Both the position numbers and the translations under genes were made by a program. The notes beneath the pieces were generated by a model that searched no databases, had not been told where the DNA came from, and saw nothing but the letters and a program-made list of their open reading frames with translations. 64,000 nucleotides of DNA, taken from contig NW_024609835.1 in NCBI RefSeq assembly GCF_016920785.2, positions 23,155,108-23,219,107 of the forward strand. Direction: 5' to 3'. Numbering within the stretch: position 1 is the stretch's first letter; each line of letters opens with the position of its first letter. Shown here piece by piece: positions 32,670 through 45,229 of this stretch. This stretch comes from Ixodes scapularis (Eukaryota > Arthropoda > Arachnida > Ixodida > Ixodidae).

Positions 32670-34549
32670 TGCTTTAAGTTGTTAAGAACAGGTGCGTTCA
32701 ACCCGAAGTTATATGTATTAAAAAAAGGTAATCAGAGACTGTGCTGCGGAAACAAGGGCAGCAAACCAAATATATGCTTAATCTGGTTTTGTGATCTTGG
32801 GTGTTTATCGCAAACACCGCTCTACGCAAATTAAGGGGTCATTAGGTGCTCAGAAACAGTACCAAGGTGCAGTACTCACATTCTTCGTTCCGAGAAATGT
32901 CGCCAAGTAAGCCTCCACATCGATTAGATAAAGAAAACCTGTTTCTGTAGGGCACCAATCCTCTCGCCTGGTAGGAATAACACCCCTATCAGAGGGGCGC
33001 CTTTACGCCAAAGGACCTTTAGTGTGAATGTCATTTAAGCAGTGCCACACGGCAACTCAAATGGAATTTAGCGTAAAGGTCCTTTTCTTGGACCTGAGTT
33101 CCCGCAACTCCTTTACGGCTGCTAAAGGCGTACTCTCGTCAGCAGCTGTCTACACTAGAGAAGCGAATTGAAATAAAAGAATCGTACTGATATCAAAAAG
33201 TCAACGTTTTTCCATGTTTATTATTTAAAAAAAGCGTATTTCACGTATATTCTGTAAAGACCTCCCTCGACTAAGAGTTTTCTGTACTCACGGCCCCAGC
33301 TATCAGTAGGCCTCGTCGTCCCGCTGCTCGCCTGCTCGCATCGTCCGCTTCGGCACTTCAGTTTTCCTCCCCTCAATTTTTCTTACAACCATAATTATCT
33401 AGCTTTTATTTCTCTACTTTATATTTTATCATCCTTCAGTAGCGTATCGCTAACTGCTTTTTATGCATATGTATTTCTGTATCGCATTCTCGCGTCGTAC
33501 GATATGTCGAACCACGGAGGAGCGTCCACGACTGGGAAGGGGTCGCCGCGCTTTCATTGGAGCCTTGAGGCGACCTGGGCGCCGATACGACTTTGGGAGG
33601 ATCGGCTGGAGGACCTCCGACGCGTGCGATGAAACTCAAGCGAGAGCACGACGCGGGACCGAACGGAACAAAAGCGTAGCAGAAGCAGGGAAAGGAGTGG
33701 AAGTACCGAGTAACGTTAGTTAGGACTAAGTGAGCGAGAGACGCCCAGGGTTGCCACTAATTGCCTAAAACAAACAAAAAAGAAACGCTTTGCTTGTGCT
33801 TAAAATGGACTTTGTGGTAATCACTTGACTCAACTCGTAATTTTGTCTTTTTTATTGTTTTGTTTGCTTAACAAAACTTAACAAGTTATGCATATCGCCA
33901 AAATATTAGTTTTTTTGGCTTGAACGTGATTTATGCGTTTGAACGAGTTATGAGATTTCAGTCGCTGTAAACATCGTCTAAATCACATTTGCTTGCGCTG
34001 CCTGGCACGGCAGAACTTAAAGGTCACTTAAATATCTATAGGCCTTTGGCATAAAGTTCCTTTTTAGGTGCCCGTCTGACAGAGGTATTAGAGGAAGGGG
34101 ACAACAAAAAGGATTAATAAAGAAACAGCAGAAGAAAGGAACATTAGTAAAGGAAGAGGAAGAGTCAATAAATAGTTGGTAGTCAAGCTGTCGGTTGTTT
34201 TTTGTTTTCTCCTTCCTTCCTTCCAAGATTCAGCTAATTCCATCCGAAAGGAATAACTAGCTCAGCTCATTAATCATAATTAATGATCTGCATGATTTAT
34301 CTCTTTCGCGCTCTTGTTTTGTCTAAAGTGGAGTTTTGCTCAGTCGTATGGAACACCATTGGAATGACACAATCACGTATTTCAGAAGAAGTGCAGAGCA
34401 GACTCGTACATATTGTTTATGTCATAAACTAGGGTGAGGAAGATAAATTAAATACAAATATTATACCCCTATCGGTACCGCCCGGGAAGGTACAACCGAT
34501 TTAAAGCCAATTTTAAATAAAAAATAGGGTCGCAAGTCCACCGAATGTT
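32670..34549. other. stretch without a supported gene
   Basis: Mostly AT-rich. A palindromic AAAGGACCTTTA at about 33012 and a related AAAGGTCCTTTT at about 33075 may be element ends. Frames at 33436-33723 are open on both strands without domains. Confidence 0.25.
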
Positions 34550-34557
34550 ATATTGTT

Positions 34558-35072
34558 TATGACAGATGGGTTGGGAGGCGCATCTCCTTCGATTATGAAT
34601 ACCTGCTTAATCTGCTTGATCTGGTACCCTTGTGCGAAAGAAGATTAGCGCGAGACTTGGTATTTCTTTATAAGATAGTGAACGCTACGCTTGATGCACC
34701 CTTGCTTTTAAGTGCGATTTCTTTTTTTTTTTGCGTCCCTCAGAAGCGTGTAAGGTTTTTATTTCTTTTTTCCTTGCAGAAATATGTTGTCCAGTCCTAA
34801 ATGACACGCTTACAGCTTCTCCATAACAACGATGGGAGTAATTTAGACTTGTTTGTACCCCTCATAACTTTTATACGAGCGTTGCTGGCCGCTTGACAAA
34901 CATCCGTGGTCTGTTGTTTTATGTAGTTTTGTTTATTTACATTTACCTTTTCTAAATTACGTCCTGCTCCTTTGTTTGTATATTTGTATTTTTAATTGAT
35001 TTTAATATGTTCTCTTTATTAAAACCTCTAGATGTTCTTGGGTTCATTGAGCAGAATAAATAAATAAAATAA
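34558..35072 (+). pseudogene. CR1/L2-like LINE 3' end fragment
   Basis: Plus-strand translation from about 34563 reads DYEYLLNLLDLVPLCERR, then ARDLVFLYKIVNATLDAPLLL. This matches the C-terminal segment of CR1/L2-type RT proteins (LKERR..ADLVFLYK). A T run at 34722-34733 and stops follow, then VPLITFIRALLAA. The 3' tail is AATAAATAAATAAAATAA at 35055-35072. It is severely 5' truncated and dead. Confidence 0.7.
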
Positions 35073-35288
35073 TTCCCCTTGTGGTCGATCAGCCGGCACG
35101 CACAGTGAAACGTACTGTACTCGCAAACTATCCACTCCGCACACCCGAGCACCTTCTTCAAATGACTGATGACCTTGCGACTGAGTTCAAGACGAGGAAG
35201 ACAATGAAGGGCGGCCTAAAGATGACTAAAACAAAAGGAGAAAAAAGAAAACACGCGACAAGCCGTTCTTGAAAAACGTTAAAATATT

Positions 35289-35886
35289 AAAGGAAGATCC
35301 ATCAGTGGATTTTTAGGGAATGCGTTAGCATGTCCCTTGAGAAACGCCACACACGTCCCCCTTTGGGAAACGCTAACGCTGACCCCTTCAGTTTTAATGC
35401 GAAAGCATTCACTGTCCCATGGAGCAAGTCGACGTCATCAGCCGCGCCAAACGGCAGATAAATTCCCGAAGCCTCTATTTGAGTCCTCCCAGCTTTGAAA
35501 CCACGCAGAAAGCCACGCAAAACGGCGGTGATATGAAGCCGCTGCGCGTAAGTTTCAATTAGCGCCTCCCGATGGCGCTGCGTGGCGAGGAGAGCGCCCG
35601 CGCTCGACCGTCGACGCAAGTCCGACGGAGACGAAATACGGGAACGGAGGAACGGCATGCATGCTTTCGCATTCACAACTCATAAGAAGTGCTTAGGTGT
35701 GCCTCGAGACTTTTCTGTTTTGGCTTTCCCTTTTGACTTTCTCTTTCGCTTCCTCTCATTTCTGCTGCCTGTTTTTAGCTTCGTAACGGGGTCAGTGTTA
35801 GGGTTTCCCAAAAGAGAACTTGTGTGGCGTCTCCCAAGGGTTATTCTAACGCACTCCCTAAGGATCCATCAATGGATCTTCCTTGA
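35289..35886. mobile_element. TIR/foldback element, about 600 bp with 100-bp TIRs
   Basis: AAAGGAAGATCCATCAGTGG at the left pairs with the right end near 35865-35886. The match runs through AACGCCACACACGT and ACGCTGACCCC to about 35388 (left) and 35786 (right). A further inner pair around GAATGCGAAAGCAT lies near 35400 and 35665. The chance frames 35302-35676 (minus) and 35582-35992 (plus) are not genes. Confidence 0.82.
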
Positions 35887-35898
35887 ACTTTTTTTTCC

Positions 35899-35919
35899 GT
35901 GCTGGACTAAGTCCAGCAC
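35899..35919. repeat. perfect 10-bp hairpin
   Basis: GTGCTGGACT and AGTCCAGCAC are separated by one base and followed by a T run. The form is that of a rho-independent terminator, but in a eukaryotic repeat this is coincidental. Confidence 0.85.
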
Positions 35920-35990
35920 AATTTTTTTTTCCGCTCGTGCTATGTTTTATTGGAAAATAAATGAAACAATTCATAACGCATTAAGAGGGT

Positions 35991-36718
35991 AGGGAGTTTT
36001 AGAATAACGCACGCAATTTTAGCGCAAGCTAGCGCTAAATTTAGCGCTTGCGTTAGCGCACGCTATAGACAAGAGAGTTTTAATATAGCGTTTCTCCGCC
36101 GCGACGCAAAAGACCAAGCATCTCGCACTTGTCGAGCCACCAAGATACAGTCAATTTTATTGCACGCACAGAATGCTGTAACTTGAGAAAAAACAAGTTT
36201 TTTGGTACAGAATAACATTTTAGATTTGTTGAAACACGAGAATAAAACGCGAACGGTCTTTTGGACGTATCCGCTTGCGTGCCTCGGCAGGTGTCTCGTG
36301 TACTGATCTTCGCCGAGAAACGGTTCGCGCGCCGCAAGCATCAAGTTGCAGGTGATTGTTGCCCATTTTACTGGGTTTTCCAAACCGAGTCCAATGTCGT
36401 CCCGTATTAAAAATCGCAGTCACGTGGATGCCGCCATTGTCGCCCTCAGGACGCAGCGAAAGCGGCCGCAGCCATGGTCCTGGGAACCGCCATTTTTGGA
36501 ACTGTGCTCGTGTTTGCTTTAGCCAACTTCTCATCACGAATACTCCTTAGAGGAACGCAAAGACTATTTCCGTTCGCACGCAATTTCTGAAAAAAATCGT
36601 ACGCTAAAATAGCGCACGCAAAGAGCAAAACGTGGTCAGCGTTCGGCGCATGCGCAGTGGCGACGACGCTATTCTTTGCGTACGCAAAGCTTTAGCGTGC
36701 GCTGTTCTAAAACTCCCT
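35991..36718. mobile_element. Harbinger-like MITE, 728 bp, 3-bp duplication
   Basis: The ends are AGGGAGTTTTAGAA and its exact inverse, flanked by GGT at 35988-35990 and 36719-36721. Sub-terminal palindromic repeats of TTAGCGC and GCGCACGC are dense at both ends. A 3-bp duplication with G-rich TIRs fits the PIF/Harbinger pattern, but the usual TWA target is not seen. The interior has no transposase. Confidence 0.72.
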
Positions 36719-37273
36719 GGTGAATCAAAGTGACAATATCGGCCGAGGTTTATCAGCAAGCTCTACACGCCGTGAAGCGGTCATTTGAAACATCTGCTAT
36801 CAAAAACGGGAGTGACAATACTGCGTCCTATGAGAGGTCAGTGTATCTCCCACCCTCCTTTCGCGTAAAGTCATTTATTGTGCCTGACCTCGTGGGCTTT
36901 GATGAAGGCCCCAGCCAGTGTAAAAGTTTCAATGGACCACTTTCCTGTAGGTTTCTGCGTATCCGCACACATGCTCTCTTCGTCTTACATCCCGCTGTCG
37001 CCACTTTCGGAGGGCACCGTCCCCCACGACCAACATATTCAGCACCTATCTTCGCGCCTATTTCGTCTATTCTTGGCGATTCTTTTTAAGACAGACCGTG
37101 TTTATGGGCTGGATTTCATATACAGAGTGTAAAACTCAGCTGTAACGAAAAGATGTTAGGCCAAGGCAGCATGAAACATGCATAACCAATAGCAGGTCAT
37201 GCATCATAGGGACCGAAGGTATAAAGAATGCATACATAGTTATAATATTTCACACATAATTATAACTATACAC

Positions 37274-37441
37274 GTTTGCAAGTCCGGCTTCAGGGCGCTG
37301 CCATCTTGCTCGCTGGGGTGCGCTTGGACGCGTCCTAATCCGATTGTGAAGCCTTGCTAAGGCGTCATAATCAGATTATGGCCGCGCCCAAGCGCACCCC
37401 ACTGGGCAAGATGGCGGCGCCCTGAGACCGGACTTGCAAAC
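37274..37441. mobile_element. 168-bp hairpin MITE
   Basis: Arms of about 80 bp starting GTTTGCAAGTCCGG pair with few mismatches around a short centre near 37352-37362. No coding content and no clear target duplication. Confidence 0.85.
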
Positions 37442-38232
37442 TTGTATAGGTACAACTATTCGCAACCAGCAAGATGTGTCACCACGGAGCTCAGTGCGAA
37501 CGGAGCCCCGTACATGCAGTGCGTGGTCCGACGTCTTTGCTCGGTGCCACAAGGAGGACATAAAAGAAAGCTCCAGCGGCTGGGCTAGGCATGACTTGCC
37601 GCCTATGGTCGCTTGCGGTACAACACGCGACTGTATGCGACGAGTCACATTTAGACCAGCATAGGTAGCCCTGCGAACATAGTGCAGCATACTTAGTAGG
37701 CAGGGGACCATTGGCGGCTAGTTACACTTAGTCCTTAGAAGACCGTTGTTGGCGACTCATACTTAGTTCAGCATACTTAGTCGGCAGGTTAGTGTCGGTA
37801 CTCGAAGTTGGCTTACAAATACCGAAGCATAGATCCCTCTTCATGAACTCACGACATCACAGGGTGAACATAAAGTACCAAAACATAGCGCAGCGGGCGT
37901 GTGACGTCACAACTACAGATAGCATCCGATAGATAGCATCCGACAGATATATCATCCGATAAACCCCCATCTTCCGCGATCACTTCAGTTACCGCAAGGG
38001 GTTCCTTGCAATCCAAATCCACTAAGGTTTCAAGGCCGTACACGCACCCACCCAGACCCCCTGGAAAACTTGTCATTAAAGGGACACTGCAAACCCTAAA
38101 AGATGGTTTTCATTATTATGTGGTGTCGGAACACTACTCATTCAAAATTTTGCCACAGCGTCATGTATATCTTTATTGAAGTAAAAAAATGGAACTGCTC
38201 TAAAAGGACTGTAACTGGACTGCCCGCGGGGA

Positions 38233-38258
38233 GGGGGGGGGGGGGGGGGGGGGGGGGG
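38233..38258. repeat. 26-base G run
   Basis: An uninterrupted G tract. A chance frame reads through it as poly-Gly. It pairs in length with the C run at 38921-38946. Confidence 0.93.
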
Positions 38259-38920
38259 CTGCATTTATTTTGTTTCTTATTTTGTGTTTATTATTTCCGG
38301 ATGTTTACCTTTTACTAACACGCTCATTTCTATTGTTAAAGGAGGAGAGAGTTCGCGGAATTCACGTCGCTACACCCGACTATGTTCTGTCTTTTACTTT
38401 TTTTTTTTTTTTTTGGTTGTGCGAAACAGTTGAAATTTCCGCACATCGCACGAGAAACACAAAAGTCAAGCACTTGGTGCTTACGTTTCCTCGTTTTCCC
38501 GGCTCTTAGTAATTCGTGCTCGTAAGATGACCGATGTCTTCAGACAGGAGAAGGAACGACTATTCGGCGACGTCTTCGTGTGAATCAACTCGGTGGTCGG
38601 GCGTGTCGTACGGAAATACATCCTAATTCTTTTGATCGGTAAACGATTTCTCTTTCGAAGCTGGACAGATTCGCCGGCACCGCGGACAACAGTTCTGAAG
38701 TAGGAGCCCTACGCCCGTCGTCCGCTGCCATCGCTTAGTTCGCTTTGTTCAGCCGACCGTCCAGCCCGCGACTCCCGCGTTACGACGCCATGTTGAGAAT
38801 TACACAGAGAATGCACATAGTGCCTCCGGCGTGGGTTCATATCACATGTGCGAATGGCGTTGTAGAAACAGCGCCATTGGAGCGGATCGACGCTTTAGCG
38901 AATAACAGGGGCGCGTGTTA

Positions 38921-38946
38921 CCCCCCCCCCCCCCCCCCCCCCCCCC
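38921..38946. repeat. 26-base C run
   Basis: An uninterrupted C tract 662 bp from the 26-G run. Neither lies in a supported gene. Confidence 0.93.
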
Positions 38947-41900
38947 AACTACGCTTACGCCGCTTCCCGGCGGCAGTCTGCCGCGGCTAATTACAAAAGT
39001 TTTAACCCATTTGGCCCATCTGTAAATGCCGCTTCGCGGCGGCCGACTATTCGCTAAAGTGTCTTTCGACTAAAAAATCGGCGTTCGCTAAAAGGTCCCC
39101 TTCCGATTATCTGGGCAAATTTTTTTTTTATCAGCTTATTTGCGGTTTTTTAGAAGCCACATAAAATGGTTACAATATATATAGTTTTTTAATTTTAATA
39201 TTGAGTGTGTGCATTTGATGCCCCACGATTCTGCTTATATTTGCTATGCTGATCACTGTGTCTAAGCCATAAAGAACGGCACGCGACTGCGGAGAAGAGA
39301 GTGAGCGCGTCTCAAACCGGCCACTTCTCGATCAACAGTAATCGGGTTGGGGAAAAAAAAAAGATAAGAAATTTCGAGCCGCGACTTTTGTTCTGCGTAA
39401 CTAATTTCCCATATGTCACGCACAAAAAAAAAAAAAAAAAAAAAAAAAGCTTGGCGAGCATAAATACCCTGTCAGTGTCCCTTTTCTGCAGGCTTATGAC
39501 GCACTCTATTCCTAAATGACGTTAAGCTTGTCGCGATTATTCTGAAGGACCCGGCGATCACAAGAATGTCGTGTGTGCAGCATATCCGAAACCACCCAAA
39601 GCTTCCCGTAACCAAGCCTAATAAATCATTACGCACGCATACTTCATGCACGACACATTCTGTGCTTCTCTGGTCCACCCGAATGGCGAGACCAGTTTAG
39701 TTTCGCCAACTTGAATAAATTTTAATTGGCATCAGAGATATCACGGATGACTACAATCTAATGTAATATTTATCATTATAAACGCTCTTGACTTTTTCAT
39801 TATTTTTGTACGCTTACTACAGCGTTTTGTCCTAGTTCTGCTCTGGACAAATAACAAATCGTTATTGTCACTCAATTTTGGGAACATTCTTGTGGCATGC
39901 AGTCTTGACACCAAAGTTTTTGAATGAATTATTATCTTTATGCCGGGAAAAAAGTGCATACTTGCTAAAGTCACTGATCGCCTAAAAACCGCAGGGTGTG
40001 GCATTTTACGTTCCCGCTTCTTGCTTTGTCACTGGTCCATCGGCGCTTTCATCTGCTAATGCTGCAATCTCATTGGCTAAGGAGCGATAAGAAGATGCTC
40101 GGTAATCGCCACGCTCTTTTCCTTTCTTAAGCAGCGATTATGGTTGCAGAAAACTCTTATTCGTACGCGAGGGGAATTTATGTTTCTACGTACATCTACC
40201 CGGTGTAGATGACAGCGTGCAGCAACGATTTAGTTGTATACGCTCCACTCAGAGAGTTTGCCGATTGTCAAGCGAAGGCCTCCATCCAGCTCCATCGCCA
40301 CATTTGGGATAAGCGTGTTCGATTACTCGAGCATACCCTCTCAGATACCGCCCGCCCTCTATACAACGCGCGGCATAAAGATGTCTTCTGGCACTGTCCA
40401 TGCGGCTTCTCCTATCGCATCGCCAGGTTCGCATGCCCCGAACGGAGAGATAACCCTTATACATATCGCGTGATTTTGTGTGTACGACGTATCTAATCCA
40501 CAAGTGTGTTTACGCGAACCGCAATCTCGAGCAACATACGCGTGAATGGTCAACCAGTCGTTCCGCCGCGTGAGTATACGTCACGTGCGGTACTTTTCTG
40601 TCAAAAGAAAAAAAGTCCGTTCTCTGCGATCTCCGGTGGACGTCCGTAAGAGTTTACAGAGGGGCGACTCAGGTGTAAACACCGGACACGAGCTAGTGAT
40701 AGGTTTTCGCATCACCTGCGGCCTAACCTCAAGAAAGATTCCAGACTGAACTCGTAGAAGGGTCTACCTATTCTTGTCATTCCTGCGTAGAGCAGCGAAA
40801 GGTGGGCACATGTGCGTGTTCTTTTTTATACGCGAGAACCTTGTACAAAGTGTACCACATTTAGCCCGAGCACGCGAATGCTATTATCTCTCAGTTATCT
40901 ATGTGGGCTGTTGTCGGGCAACGCAACTTATGGGGGGCAACATGTGTTATTCTACTAAGTAATAAAACACGCAGATGTCGCGTTCGTGCTGTGCACACGG
41001 GGAAATCGGTGTGCCCAGTGCCCACACACATGTGGGCAAACACAAGCCGCGTAGCGATGAGGATCTCGCCAGTCTCGATTATCAAATGAGAGGGCTAGGG
41101 ACGTTAGCACACGCTTTTGACCCCTCTCGAGCATCCTCGCATGCATCGCAAGAACGCGAGGGCGTTATCGCTATATGCTTCAAGAACTGAATAGTCGCGA
41201 TAAAGCAGTCCACGACCTTGTAGCTCACAGCACCGCGCTTTGTTGCGAGACCGCGGCCAGTGCTGCTGAGTGCGCAAAGCTAGCGAAATCTATTTCCCCA
41301 AAACGCGTAAGATATTGAGCGCATGTCACCCGCACGAGAGCCAATCGAACGCGAGTCGATTTGTAGCTCTCGTGTTCTCCACGTGCTCCCGAATACGTAG
41401 ACGCTTCGCGGATCCCAAGCGGCCTTACTCGCCATGTTCGGCCACTATCTTGAGTAAAGCGACTCCGGCGATTCTGAACTCCGGGGAACAAGAGTTCGGC
41501 AGATATAGGTACTTCCTACGCGCTACCGGTCAACTCGAACATCGTTCGCCTTATCGGCCGAAGGAGTGTGCCCGTGGCGTGACTTTATAATCTCCCGTAG
41601 TGCGATCAGCTCGTTGTGTCCGCCCTCCTATACACCGCTCCGCCCCCGCATACTTTCACCGACCAGGTAACTTTTATTTTGCTGCTTTTGGATTTTCTTC
41701 GCTCGTGTCTAATAGGCATAAATGGTGCAACACTATAAACCCCTGCCGGGGCCCGAAGTGTAGCTCGATCGAGTTAACGAAATCTATTCGCTGGTCTGTG
41801 GCTGACGCATAACACCTTGCGTCAGCCGGCCGAGGTCTCGAGAGCTTGGCGTGACGTCTTTGTTGAGCGATAAGCGGGCAATGGGAAATGTGGCTGCCCC

Positions 41901-43344
41901 GCGAAACTTAGCTGAAACAATTACTGTAACTAAGCCACTTTTTTTTTTTCTTTACGACATTGATCTGGCAGGTCGTTTTGCTCGCGGACCGCTTGCAGAG
42001 ACTGTTGGTGCCATCTGCGGAAACAAACTTGCAAATGGCGAAGTCGGAAATGTGCTTTAGTTCCGCGAATGTGTTCTGCTGCCCCGCGGGGTTCACCGTG
42101 CGGGAAACATTTTGATGGGTAGACAGCGGTTGTCAAACGGTCGTTGTCACGGTCTGCAACCCCTATCGTCACCGAGAACTTGAGAAACTAAAGGGGTGGC
42201 GGATTGCGAGCCTCTTATTATCGCTGTGCAGGTTATGAAATAAGATTGCGGCGTGCATTAGACTCTTAAAACGCCGAATAGTTACAAAGCAAGAAGCCTG
42301 AACATTATTTCTGACAAAATGACGTATTTTTCTTTGGAACACTCGAGGAGCCAGTCACGATCCAACCAACGGAATGTATAAGTAAATAAATAAAAACGAC
42401 GGGAGAAAGAAAAAAAGGAAAGAAAATAAGGCCTGTGATGCGGCATGGCGTCCCCATGTAAAACGACATGCCCAGTGCCTCAGTGCAAATTGCAGTGTCC
42501 TGGGCAAATAATTTTCTCCCGCGACACCCGAAAATGCTTGTACGACGAAGTGATTGCTACATTCCTACCAGTCCCGGGAGTTACGCAAAATGTTACGGGC
42601 AATGTCTCGACCGCCGATTGTAGCGTATTTTCTCTTGACACAACGCACAAACCTCTTGTAATACGTACTTTGCGCACACAGATTTTGTCAGACGCGAGGC
42701 AAAACAGGTGGCAATCTTTCCTTACGCCTCCCACTCGCTAAGGCGGCATATACCCTGTGAATGAAAGTGAAGTTTCTATTGCACTGAATCTGCGACCTGA
42801 GCTAGAAAACCAATGCGCCCAAAAGAGGACTGCAAGCAAAGCAAGCAAACGTTTCTTTGATTTTTCATGAAATCCTTTGGTTATTCAGCAACCTTCCGAT
42901 TAGTGTACATGACGGCGAGTAGCACGCCGCGAAAGCATAACTGAATTTGGCTTAGTAATTGCTATTGTTTTAGCGTGCTGATATTTTCATGTAATCGGTG
43001 CAAAGAAATTGGTTTCGTCAACTATACAACTTGTCGTGCTTCTGTTTATGCGCGTATGAAAATTAGATATTCGCACTCTTGCTTTTAACATGAATCTTCA
43101 AAGTGAAGGCATACACTTCATGGCACTAATACTGGAAATGTAGGCGATATTCTAAAACTCGAATTAATTTGGTAGTCGTCAGAAAGCCACGGGCGTTTAC
43201 ATATATGCGAAGCTTATATGTATAGGCGCCCATGCTTGTGCGGGACGTCCTAGCACGTAACCCTCGTAACAACACAAAGTCGGAAGTTAGCATGTTTCAC
43301 CATACCAAGCGCTGTAATAATCGAAGTTACTGCATGTGGCATAC

Positions 43345-44590
43345 ACCAACTCATCTCTGTGACGTCACGGCGCGGTGGTGGCGCGTCGGTCGCACTTCCG
43401 GTCTGGGCTGTGGGCAGAAGTCCCCATGCCACACGTGTATTCCTGCGTTGTTTTGAAGGGAACCAGACAAAAACCTGCCTTCTCGTCAAAACGCCGAGAC
43501 TGGGGCCGTACCAAAAGAGTCGTGAAAGGTTTGAAGGTCAGTTTTCACGTGTTCGGTTCGTCCGAGAATCTGGATATGTGCCGTGAAAAGGGAAAAGCAG
43601 GCGCCGTAGGACAACGATTGCTTGGGCGGGAAGCACTTGCGTTGAATTCACGGATACTTGTGGTCATCAGATTTATTTGTTTTATTCCAACAGGAGCGCC
43701 AGAAAACCATCAAGTTGTGCGGACCACCTGCGGACCACGTTCAGTGCGTCTTCAAGTTCAAACGGCCGCCTGATCGTTCGAACTGTCGTCTGCTCTTTCA
43801 AATGTTTCTGCTTGTCGTCTGCTCTATTAGACGACGCCGGCCCGCAGATTAAATGTTGGCCCGGTACTTGCTATACGAAGTAAGTGCAGGCCTCAAAAGA
43901 CACAAGTTTGAAGGTTGGCAAGCAGGCTCGACGTAAACAGTAAATTCAATGAGATGTTGATCATTGTTACGAGTGACCATCACTGACTTGCTATGCCTAA
44001 TGGACCTTTTCCACATACCGACGGCACCAGGCGGTGGCTGCACGAACTAAAAATCGAGGAAGTAACCTACCTGCGCTACCAATCGATTATGGGAGCTACG
44101 CTACCAGTTTCTTCGCTCTCTGAGCAGCGGCGCCTGCCCAACGCGACTTTAAAGAAGGGCATCCGTGGCGTCCACCCAAACGTCGTGTTTTCCTTTCCGT
44201 CGACGTTCTTTTCTTGTGTTAATAACATTATATATATGCTGCAGTTACGTGTTCTACTCGCTGATATACAGCCTCCTTCCAAATTTCCTCGATTTTTCGT
44301 TCCGACTTCCGCCGCTTGGCATCAGGCGCTCGCGCGTGCGCAGAGCGCTCTCGGAAAAGGTCCATTGACTTGGTCCGATTCTGCTTGCGATTTTCAGTAT
44401 CGACGTCGACTATCTCAGCTACGGTTCACGCTTTTGCAGCCCGAACGGCGTCGGGACTGAAAATTGCGAGCGAAATCTCATAATGCGAATCAGGTTTTAG
44501 AGTCCACGCGGAATGAATCGCCACATTATTCACGCGAAGTTTCGCAATGTAACGAGCCTCGGTAATTTCGCTGACGCCGCTCAAGACAGT
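43345..44590 (+). repeat. dispersed repeat R, copy 1 (interrupted by a MITE)
   Basis: It is colinear with the reverse complement of 51111-52045. Shared landmarks include CACGGCGCGGTGGTGG (43366), CAAAAACCTGCCTTCTCGTC (43469), TCAGATTTATTTGTTTT (43668) and TCTCAGCTACGGTTCACGCT (44413). Frames are open in parts (43375-43773), but the two copies do not share a preserved protein, so this is treated as a non-coding or dead element. Copy 1 carries the insertion 43999-44366. Confidence 0.85.
43999..44366. mobile_element. 368-bp MITE with perfect 14-bp TIRs
   Basis: AATGGACCTTTTCC at the left and its exact inverse at 44353-44366. Copy 2 of the surrounding repeat (51111-52045) lacks this segment. It reads straight through the site with about 5 extra bases, so the insertion is demonstrated by a paralogous empty site. 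The interior has TATATATA and no transposase. Confidence 0.88.
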
Positions 44591-44602
44591 CAGACATCGC
44601 CA

Positions 44603-44996
44603 GGAAGACGTAGAATCAACAATTCGAACGCGAAAAAGAGCCGGGGGACTCACACCGACGCCGACAACATCGCCTTTCAAAGGTTTGTTTATGGGCGACG
44701 GCGAGCTTCTTGCCAAAACCCCCATCGCGCATGCACGGCGCCGGTGGCGTCCGCTAGGGGCGCTCCGGTTTGTTTGCAAACATGAGTTGGTGTATAGAAC
44801 ACCTCATGTTTACAAACAAATCGAAGCGCCCCTAGGGGACGCCACCGGCGCCGCGCATGCGTAATGGAGTGCGGGCAGGAAGCTCACCCGTCGCCCATAA
44901 ACTAACCATCGAAATGCGATGTTGTTGGCGTCGGTGTGCGACCCCGTGCTCTTTTTCGCTTTAGAATTGTTCATTCTACGTCTCCCTGTCAATTTG
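44603..44996. mobile_element. 394-bp foldback element, arms of about 185-194 bp
   Basis: The left arm 44603-44786 and right arm 44803-44996 are inverted copies with roughly 85-90% identity. Shared stretches include GGCGCCGGTGGCGTCC, TAGGGGCGCT and GCGAAAAAGAGC. The central loop is about 16 bp. It sits directly after repeat R copy 1. The open frames across it (44513-44785, 44810-45203) are mirror images made by the arms, not genes. Confidence 0.88.
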
Positions 44997-45014
44997 GAGA
45001 AAATGTGGGCCGTG

Positions 45015-45053
45015 CTATACTTCGTTTCAGCTTCCGTCCGAGCGCAGCCAAAG
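45015..45053 (+). repeat. short repeat, inverse copy at 45968-46009
   Basis: GCTATACTTCGTTTCAGCTTCCG then AGCGCAGCCAAAG recurs in reverse complement about 950 bp to the right. This suggests both lie at the borders of one larger, undefined element. Confidence 0.6.
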
Positions 45054-45229
45054 CTACGTGTGGCCGGAGCCAATCACACGCCGGCAATAGGTCACGCGAT
45101 CTCGCCTGCACTTTTGTATCACTCCGCTGCGTTCCCCGCGCCCGCCGAGTATTTCGTCTGCTGTGGGTACCTGTATCAACGGTATCGTCTACTACAAGTT
45201 TAAAAAGTGTCTTTCACGTTCTGAAATTT

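Larger units (their letters stand above)
37442..43344. other. long stretch without a supported gene
   Basis: Features seen are triplicate GCATACTTAGT-type and AGATAGCATCCGAT-type short repeats (37680-37965), a 26-G run at 38233-38258, a 26-C run at 38921-38946, a 25-A run at 39424-39448 and a hairpin at 43189-43229. At 38078-38095 TTAAAGGGACACTGCAAA resembles the MITE end at 62744. Frames of up to 106 codons (for example 41270-41590, 42445-42741) lack domains and splice evidence. Confidence 0.35.

Noticed and set aside
35899..35930. Rho-independent terminator
   Set aside because: The hairpin plus T-run form is there, but this is eukaryotic repeat DNA with no gene upstream.
37680..37965. CRISPR-like short repeats
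   Set aside because: Only three irregular copies of each unit, no constant spacer length, and a eukaryotic context.
42445..42741. Cysteine-containing 98-codon frame (possible secreted peptide)
   Set aside because: No signal peptide, no domain, and a complementary frame of similar length on the other strand.
44513..45203. Several 80-95-codon frames on both strands
   Set aside because: They mirror one another because of the foldback arms.
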